In this document: one piece after another, positions 24,032 to 29,316 of the stretch | Layout: the number at the start of each line of letters is the position of its first letter | Position numbering within the stretch: position 1 is the stretch's first letter | Assembly: GCA_015487435.1 (NCBI GenBank) | Contig: WFPU01000317.1 | Coordinates: 1 to 29,316, forward strand | DNA: 29,316 bases | Origin: Sulfurimonas sp. | GTDB lineage: Bacteria; Campylobacterota; Campylobacteria; Campylobacterales; Sulfurimonadaceae | Reading direction: 5' to 3' | Notes under the pieces: generated by a model | What the model was told of the DNA's origin: nothing | The model's database searches: none | The model's input: only the letters and a program-made list of their open reading frames with translations | Made by a program: the position numbers and the translations under genes

Positions 24032-25278
24032 AAAATAGTAAAATAGCAGTTATAGGGCTAGGTTATGTAGGTTTACCATTAGCACATGCTTTTAGTGCTA
24101 AATATAAAGTAGTAGGTTTTGATATATATCAAAAAAGAATAGATGAATTAAACAACGCTGATGATAGAACATTAGAACTCAGTGAAGTACAGCTTAGAGA
24201 GGCTCTCAATAATGGTATTCTTTTTACTGCTAATCAAGAAGAACTAAAAGATTGTAATATCTATATAGTTACCGTACCAACACCAATAGATAAAAATAAG
24301 AGACCAGACTTAACACCACTTTTAAAAGCAAGTGAAACGATAGGTAAAGTTCTTAAAAAAGATGACATAGTTATTTATGAATCTACAGTATACCCAGGAG
24401 CAACAGAAGAAGAATGTGTCCCAGTGCTAGAAAAATTTTCAAATCTCAAATTTAATAAAGACTTTTTCTGTGGTTATAGTCCTGAGAGGATTAATCCAGG
24501 AGATAAAGAACATACGGTGACAAAAATTTTAAAAGTAACTTCAGGTTCAACTCCTGCAATAGGCAAAAAAGTAGATGCGCTTTATTCAAGTATAATTACA
24601 GCAGGAACACATTTAGCACCTACAATAAAAGTAGCAGAAGCAGCAAAAGTAATTGAAAACTCTCAAAGAGATGTGAATATAGCATTTGTGAATGAACTTG
24701 CAATTATTTTTAATAAATTAGGAATAGATACCAATGCTGTTTTAGATGCTGCTGCAACAAAATGGAATTTTTTACCATTTCGACCAGGGCTTGTTGGTGG
24801 ACATTGTATAGGAGTTGATCCTTATTACTTGACATACAAGGCCCAACAAGTTGGTTATGATCCTGAAGTTATTTTAGCAGGAAGAAGATTAAATGATAAT
24901 ATGGGTATATATGTGGCAAATCAAGTTCTTAAACTGCTTATTAAAAAAGGGCATAAAGTAGTGGATGCTAAAATCCTGATTTTAGGGATTACTTTTAAAG
25001 AAAATTGTACAGACATAAGAAATTCAAGGGTGATTGATATTATAAGAGAACTGCAAGAATTCGGATGTAAAACAAGTGTGAGTGATTATTGGGCAGATAC
25101 AGAAGAAGTAGAAGCAGAATATGGTTTTAAACTAAATAATGATTTAAATTATGATGATTATGAAGCTATAGTAATTGCAGTTGCTCATGATAAATATAGG
25201 GAATTGGAATTTTATAATCCTAAGCAGGTTGTTTATGATATTAAGTCGATATTACACACAAGTGATGGAAAGTTATAA
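24028..25278 (+). CDS. tviB: UDP-N-acetylhexosamine 6-dehydrogenase, TviB type
   Basis: This enzyme oxidises UDP-GlcNAc or UDP-GalNAc at C6 to the uronic acid, with two rounds of NAD reduction, giving an acidic sugar donor. The 416 residues include GLGYVGLP (10-17, NAD-binding), VPTPID, ESTVYPG, GYSPERINPGDK, KVIENSQRDVNIA, the catalytic Cys260 in VGGHCIGVDPYYL, and ITFKENCTDIRNSR. The match to Salmonella TviB of the Vi capsule pathway is strong along the whole chain. The exact substrate (GlcNAc or GalNAc) cannot be read. No TviC-like C4 epimerase is adjacent. It overlaps the 1420-residue enzyme gene by 4 nt, so an acidic residue is probably part of the glycan. Confidence 0.9.
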   Translation: MKNSKIAVIGLGYVGLPLAHAFSAKYKVVGFDIYQKRIDELNNADDRTLELSEVQLREALNNGILFTANQEELKDCNIYIVTVPTPIDKNKRPDLTPLLKASETIGKVLKKDDIVIYESTVYPGATEEECVPVLEKFSNLKFNKDFFCGYSPERINPGDKEHTVTKILKVTSGSTPAIGKKVDALYSSIITAGTHLAPTIKVAEAAKVIENSQRDVNIAFVNELAIIFNKLGIDTNAVLDAAATKWNFLPFRPGLVGGHCIGVDPYYLTYKAQQVGYDPEVILAGRRLNDNMGIYVANQVLKLLIKKGHKVVDAKILILGITFKENCTDIRNSRVIDIIRELQEFGCKTSVSDYWADTEEVEAEYGFKLNNDLNYDDYEAIVIAVAHDKYRELEFYNPKQVVYDIKSILHTSDGKL

Positions 25279-25288
25279 ATTTTGATTT

Positions 25289-26221
25289 ATGGATGATTCT
25301 TTAAGTATGTTATCAGTTGAGCCAGTATTAATTTTACTTTCGACTTATAATGGATCAAACTATTTGAATGAACAAATTGATTCATTATATGGACAAACTT
25401 ATAATAATATTAAGATAATAGCAAGGGATGATGGTTCCAATGATATTACTTTAGAAGTTTTAAAATCTTACAATATTGAATTAATGCCACAAGGTGAACA
25501 CCTTGGTCCAAAAAGTAGCTTTTCCGCTTTATCTGAATATGCATTAAAAAAAGATTATCAATATTTTATGTTTTGTGATCAAGATGATGTTTGGGAAAAA
25601 GATAAAGTAGAAAAAAGTTTAGAAAAAATTAAGAAGCTTGAAAAGGAGTTTCCCAATAAACCTTTGCTTGTGCATACAGATTTAGAAATAGTAAATGAAA
25701 AGTTAGTAAATATTCATGAATCCATGTGGCATTATGAGCATCTTAATCCTAAACTTAATAGTTTTAATCAATTACTTATGCAAAATACCATTACTGGATG
25801 TAGTATAATGGTGAATAAAAAATTATTAGATTTAGCTATGCCGATTCCAAAACAAGGTGTGATTATGCATGATTGGTGGATAGGGTTGGTCGCAAGTAAG
25901 TTTGGTAAGATTACTTTCATAGATAAGGCTACTATTAAGTATAGGCAACATAAAAAAAATACTATTGGGGCTCATGGGATTTCTTTTCAATATATAACAA
26001 AAAATATAAATAATGATAGTATTTTATTTAAATATTCTCAACAAGCACAAGCTTTTTTGGAAAGATATAGAGATGAATTAGATACAACAACTATTGAAAT
26101 GTTAGAAGAATTCACAAATATAGAATCAAAATCTTTTTGGCAAAAAAGGAAAATACTTCTTAAATATAAATTATTGAAACAAGGGTTTACCCGAAATTTA
26201 GGATTATTATTAAAAATATGA
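25289..26221 (+). CDS. Family 2 glycosyltransferase
   Basis: The 310-residue GT-A fold enzyme has LLSTYNGSNYL, ARDDGS (45-50), and the metal-binding FCDQDDVW (95-102), then TGCSIMVNKKLLDLA and a MHDWW motif, typical of GT2 enzymes in O-antigen clusters, including some that transfer rhamnose. No signal peptide is present and the C-terminal region is basic. It starts 10 nt after the dehydrogenase stop. DNA here is among the most AT-rich in the window (7 G+C in 25981-26040). The transferred sugar cannot be assigned with certainty. Confidence 0.88.
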   Translation: MDDSLSMLSVEPVLILLSTYNGSNYLNEQIDSLYGQTYNNIKIIARDDGSNDITLEVLKSYNIELMPQGEHLGPKSSFSALSEYALKKDYQYFMFCDQDDVWEKDKVEKSLEKIKKLEKEFPNKPLLVHTDLEIVNEKLVNIHESMWHYEHLNPKLNSFNQLLMQNTITGCSIMVNKKLLDLAMPIPKQGVIMHDWWIGLVASKFGKITFIDKATIKYRQHKKNTIGAHGISFQYITKNINNDSILFKYSQQAQAFLERYRDELDTTTIEMLEEFTNIESKSFWQKRKILLKYKLLKQGFTRNLGLLLKI

Positions 26222-26248
26222 TAAAAACAATTGTACTTAAGAAAAACT

Positions 26249-27166
26249 ATGATTAGTATTATAATCCCTACCCATAATGCGGAAGACTATATTGTAAAAT
26301 TATTAGTTAGTATTAAAAGCCAATCAATAAAAGAATGTGAGTTAATTATAATAGATTCATCATCAAAAGATAAAACAGTAGAAATCGCCAAAAAGTATAC
26401 TGATAAAGTACTCGTTATCCCTGAAAATGAATTTAACCATGGTGGTACCAGAACTAAGGTGGCACAGATGGCTCAAGGAGAGATAGTAATTTTTTTAACA
26501 CAGGATGCCCTACCTTATGATAAATTTGCGATAGAAAATCTAACTCAAATTTTTGATGATGAAAAGATTGGTGCTGCTTATGGTAGACAGTTGAGCTATG
26601 AAAATACCAATCTTTTTGGAAAACATCTTAGACAGTTTAATTATGGAATGTTTTCATATGTCAGGAATAAAGAAGATATAAAGAGCTATGGCGTTAAAAC
26701 AGCTTTTGTATCTAATAGTTTTGCTGCATATAGAAAAAGTGCGTTAGAAAACATAGGATGGTTTACAGATGACTTAATTCTGGGGGAAGATACTTATGCT
26801 GGTGCAAAAATGATTCTTTCTGATTACAAAGTAGCTTATGTAGAAAAAGCTAAAGTATATCATTCTCACAGTTATACAGTTTTTGAAGAGTTTAAAAGGT
26901 ATTTTGATATTGGTGTGTTCCATCAATGTGAAAGTTGGATAATAAAAGAATTTGGGAAAGCCGAAGGTGAGGGTATCAGATATATTAAATCTGAGTTTAA
27001 TTATCTTTTGTCAAATGGAGCCTGGTATCTAATACCAGAGTTTTTTATTAGAAATAGTATGAAATATTTAGGGTATAAATTGGGACAAAAATATGAAAAA
27101 CTTCCTAAGTGGCTGATTAAAAAAATGAGTATGCACCATAGATGGTGGAAATTTAAATGCTCTTAA
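26249..27166 (+). CDS. Family 2 glycosyltransferase, rhamnosyltransferase-like
   Basis: From ATG 26249 the protein is 305 residues and begins directly with the GT2 strand MISIIIPTHNAEDY. An in-frame TTG at 26231 would only add six residues. The segment FNHGGTR (62-68) followed by LTQDA (83-87, the DxD-equivalent) is characteristic of rhamnosyltransferases of the RfbF/WbbL-related group. GEDTYAGAKM and KVYHSHSYTVFEEFKRYFDIG complete the pattern. dTDP-rhamnose supply via RmlB at the left end is consistent. It ends the operon that starts at 19769; a separate promoter follows for wbaP. Confidence 0.87.
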   Translation: MISIIIPTHNAEDYIVKLLVSIKSQSIKECELIIIDSSSKDKTVEIAKKYTDKVLVIPENEFNHGGTRTKVAQMAQGEIVIFLTQDALPYDKFAIENLTQIFDDEKIGAAYGRQLSYENTNLFGKHLRQFNYGMFSYVRNKEDIKSYGVKTAFVSNSFAAYRKSALENIGWFTDDLILGEDTYAGAKMILSDYKVAYVEKAKVYHSHSYTVFEEFKRYFDIGVFHQCESWIIKEFGKAEGEGIRYIKSEFNYLLSNGAWYLIPEFFIRNSMKYLGYKLGQKYEKLPKWLIKKMSMHHRWWKFKCS

Positions 27167-27178
27167 TTAGGGATATGA

Positions 27179-27184
27179 TAAAAT
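27179..27184 (+). promoter_or_regulatory. Extended -10 promoter (TGA TAAAAT) for wbaP
   Basis: TAAAAT preceded by TGA lies 20 nt before ATG 27204 in the 37-nt gap. It has the same form as the 19737 promoter, so initiation of glycan synthesis may be expressed separately. Confidence 0.6.
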
Positions 27185-27203
27185 ACATAAAAAATAGGTT
27201 ATT

Positions 27204-28523
27204 ATGAATCAGATTATTTCTATTATTATTTTGGTATTATTAGATATATTCGCAATCATTATTTCTATTATACTTGCATATGAATTACGTGTTTCTTTCA
27301 ATGGTATTTTCTTTCTTGATATAAACCATAGTGTAAGTCACTATTTGAGTTTTCTCTTACTTTATATTATTCCTATAATGATGTTTACATACGAGAGTAT
27401 ATACACACAAAGACGAGATTTTTGGCAAGAGAGCTACAATGTCGTACGTGTATTATTAATTTCGCTTGTGCTTATTTTTGCTATTATGGCCTTAGGAAAG
27501 GATGTTGAATCTTTTTCACGGTTCATTCTTGTTGTATCGATCATATTAATGATGTTTTTTATTCCACTTGGAAAAAATATTGGAAAAAAATCACTTTACA
27601 AGTATGGATTATGGCAAAAAAAAGCACGTGTTTATGGATATGATGTTTTAATTCGAAAGGAAGTTTTTAAAAATCCATATCTTGGGTATATTGATGCTGG
27701 AGAAGATAGTGTAGATGTTGTTTTTATAAATGCAAAAGATATGAGCTTGGATGAACGCGATAAAATCATCAGTGAAGCATTGTCCGCAAAGCATGAGGTC
27801 CTTTTTATTCCAACTTTTGATGAGTTTGATTTAACAAGTTCACATATAGATAAACTACAAAATACGAGAACAAATATCGTATATTTTCAAAATCGTCTTG
27901 CTTCTACAGTTAGAGTAATGTTACAAGTGTGCTTTAATTATACTTTAGCTATTTTCCTTGTACCGATCTTATTGCCTGTTATAGGAATTTTGGCTTTTAT
28001 GATAAAAAAAGAATCTTCTGGCCCAGCCTTTTTTGCACACAACCGTGTAGGAAAAGACGGGCAGATTATTGCAACATTGAAATTTAGAAGCATGTATAGT
28101 GATGCTTCAGAACGTCTTGAAAAACTTCTAGCAGAAGATGCTAAGATAAAGGCAGAGTGGGAAAAAAATTTTAAATTAAAAGAGGATCCTCGTGTTACGA
28201 AAGTAGGTTCTTTTCTACGTAAAACATCGCTTGATGAGTTACCTCAAATATTTAATGTTTTAAAGGGAGAGATGAACTTTGTAGGTCCTCGCCCTGTCAT
28301 ACAGCAAGAGATTGATCAGTATTATAAAGAAGATGCAAAATACTATTTTATGGTTAAACCTGGTATAACAGGACTTTGGCAAGTAAGTGGACGCAGTAAT
28401 ACTGATTATAAGTATAGAGTTAAAACGGATAAGTGGTATGTAATGAACTGGTCATTATGGTTAGATATTGTAATTCTTTTGAAAACAGCTAAGGTAGTAC
28501 TTTCACGAGAGGGTGCTTACTGA
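27204..28523 (+). CDS. wbaP: Undecaprenyl-phosphate sugar-1-phosphate transferase, WbaP type
   Basis: This membrane enzyme moves a sugar-1-phosphate from a UDP-sugar to undecaprenyl phosphate, starting the lipid-linked glycan. The 439 residues have four N-terminal membrane helices (about 4-26, 45-63, 85-102, 107-127), a linker domain (about 145-240), a further membrane segment (LAIFLVPILLPVIGILAFM), and the catalytic polyprenol phosphotransferase domain with FFAHNRVGKDG, LKFRSMYSD, TSLDELPQIFNVL, MNFVGPRPV and GITGLWQVSGRS. The layout is that of WbaP/WcaJ; the sugar (galactose, glucose or another) is not certain from sequence alone. Confidence 0.92.
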   Translation: MNQIISIIILVLLDIFAIIISIILAYELRVSFNGIFFLDINHSVSHYLSFLLLYIIPIMMFTYESIYTQRRDFWQESYNVVRVLLISLVLIFAIMALGKDVESFSRFILVVSIILMMFFIPLGKNIGKKSLYKYGLWQKKARVYGYDVLIRKEVFKNPYLGYIDAGEDSVDVVFINAKDMSLDERDKIISEALSAKHEVLFIPTFDEFDLTSSHIDKLQNTRTNIVYFQNRLASTVRVMLQVCFNYTLAIFLVPILLPVIGILAFMIKKESSGPAFFAHNRVGKDGQIIATLKFRSMYSDASERLEKLLAEDAKIKAEWEKNFKLKEDPRVTKVGSFLRKTSLDELPQIFNVLKGEMNFVGPRPVIQQEIDQYYKEDAKYYFMVKPGITGLWQVSGRSNTDYKYRVKTDKWYVMNWSLWLDIVILLKTAKVVLSREGAY

Positions 28524-28621
28524 AGAATTAGCAAAGAAGATAAAAGCTACGAAAAGTAATTTATGATACATTGTATGCTAAGAAGAGATCCATTTTTGGG
28601 ACAGCAATTTTACATGATTAT

Positions 28622-29316
28622 TTACAAAAGGGACAAAAGAACGACTAATAGTACCGGAGGGGTGATAAGAAGGCCAAATTTTGAGTAGGACCAGAAACTA
28701 ATTTCTACCCCTTTTTTCTCTAAAGAGTGCAGCCAAAGGAGCGTAGCTAAAGAACCGAATGGTGTCATTTTCGGTCCGAGGTTACAGCCGATGATGTTGG
28801 CATAGATCATGGCGTCGTTTTTGATGCCTTCTAAGGCGATATCCATGACCATGATTGTTGGCATATTATTCATAATGGCAGAGAGTGCTGCGGCGATGAA
28901 GCCTGTACCCACGACGGCAACTGTTTGGCTTTGTGTGTTGAGATAGGTTAGTACTTGGGCTATTTCATCTGTAAGGCCTGCATTTTTGAGCCCGTAGACA
29001 ACGACATAGAGCCCAAGCGAGAACCAAACGACCTGCCACGGCGCTTCTTTGATGATCTTCTTTGCGTGAACAGTTTTTGTCTTGGCTGCAATGAGCAAGA
29101 AGATGATAGCTCCACTGAGCGCAAATACAGAGACAGGAATGTGATAGATGTCGCCAATGGCATAGCCGGCAAGGAGAAGTACTAAAAAGAACCATGCGAA
29201 TTTAAAGAGCGCTTGATTTTTAATGACACTTTGTGGATTTGGTAAGAGTGTGACATCTATGCTTTTTGGAATGTCTTTATGCAAAAGCGCGAACAAAAAG
29301 AGCATCGAAACAACGA
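28622..29316 (-). CDS. arsB: Arsenite efflux transporter ArsB, C-terminal part (5' end outside window)
   Basis: The frame is open to the right edge and gives the last 230 residues of an ion-transporter family protein with several hydrophobic segments. MNNMPTIMVMD, MIYANIIGCNLGPKMTPFGSLATLLWLHSL and LLITPPVLLVVLL closely follow the ArsB signature regions. ArsB exports arsenite across the inner membrane, driven by the proton motive force or by an ArsA ATPase. The gene converges on wbaP with a 98-nt gap in which no terminator hairpin was seen. G+C is higher here (30 of 60 bases in 28741-28800) than in the glycan genes. It is unrelated to the glycan pathway and marks the boundary of the locus. 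Confidence 0.9.
   Translation of the reverse strand, partial: VVSMLFLFALLHKDIPKSIDVTLLPNPQSVIKNQALFKFAWFFLVLLLAGYAIGDIYHIPVSVFALSGAIIFLLIAAKTKTVHAKKIIKEAPWQVVWFSLGLYVVVYGLKNAGLTDEIAQVLTYLNTQSQTVAVVGTGFIAAALSAIMNNMPTIMVMDIALEGIKNDAMIYANIIGCNLGPKMTPFGSLATLLWLHSLEKKGVEISFWSYSKFGLLITPPVLLVVLLSLL

Noticed and set aside
28524..28621. Possible terminator or gene remnant between wbaP and arsB
   Set aside because: No stem with a T-tract could be found, and the only short open frame (about 40 codons from 28563) has no recognisable features.
28955..29195. Short open frames on both strands within arsB
   Set aside because: They overlap the clearly ArsB-like frame and look like by-products of its higher G+C content.
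1..29316. Insertion sequences, integrases, tRNA or rRNA genes
   Set aside because: No transposase or integrase motifs, terminal inverted repeats, or structural RNA sequences were recognised anywhere in the window.

Overview
This window is AT-rich, gene-dense DNA that looks like a chromosomal segment of a free-living Campylobacterota bacterium of the Sulfurimonas/Sulfurovum/Sulfuricurvum kind. That assignment is an inference. It rests on low G+C, very tight or overlapping genes, promoters that show an extended -10 box without an obvious -35, and the protein families present. All genes lie on the + strand except a partial arsenite-pump gene at the right edge.

Layout. (1) 1-5040: the 3' end of rmlB (dTDP-rhamnose pathway) overlaps cysD, followed by cysN, a DUF2061-APS-kinase-like fusion, a canonical cysC and cysQ. 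This is a PAPS synthesis and PAP disposal module with no PAPS or sulfite reductase in view. (2) 5055-14770: a compact type II secretion (T2SS) locus in two transcription units, gspG-E-F-H-I-J-K and then divergent gspL-, gspM- and gspC-like genes with the secretin gspD. (3) 14792-16346: a monocistronic unit for a cysteine-free secreted 477-residue protein, with its own promoter, a 14-bp palindrome in the leader, a strong RBS and a clear terminator. (4) 16380-19716: a small secreted 4-Cys protein, then wzt, a sulfotransferase and wzm (ABC polysaccharide export). (5) 19737-27166: a 1420-residue protein joining a sulfotransferase, a helical repeat region, a GT2 and two CgeB-like glycosyltransferase domains, then a TviB-type UDP-sugar dehydrogenase and two GT2 enzymes, the second rhamnosyltransferase-like. 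(6) 27179-28523: wbaP, the initiating phosphosugar transferase. (7) 28622-29316: the 3' part of arsB on the minus strand, in visibly higher G+C DNA.

How the genes fit together (inference): WbaP starts a lipid-linked glycan. The GTs extend it with rhamnose and an acidic UDP-derived sugar. CysD/N/C supply PAPS, two sulfotransferases sulfate the glycan, CysQ removes the PAP by-product, and Wzm/Wzt export it. The most interesting candidate system is this sulfated, ABC-exported surface polysaccharide. Its sulfotransferase is covalently tied to polymer-building domains through a helical segment encoded by an in-frame 42-bp tandem repeat, an arrangement resembling the terminal-modification and molecular-ruler logic of WbdD in E. 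coli O9a. The T2SS locus and the secreted protein embedded in the glycan locus could be a surface-layer branch of the same envelope programme.
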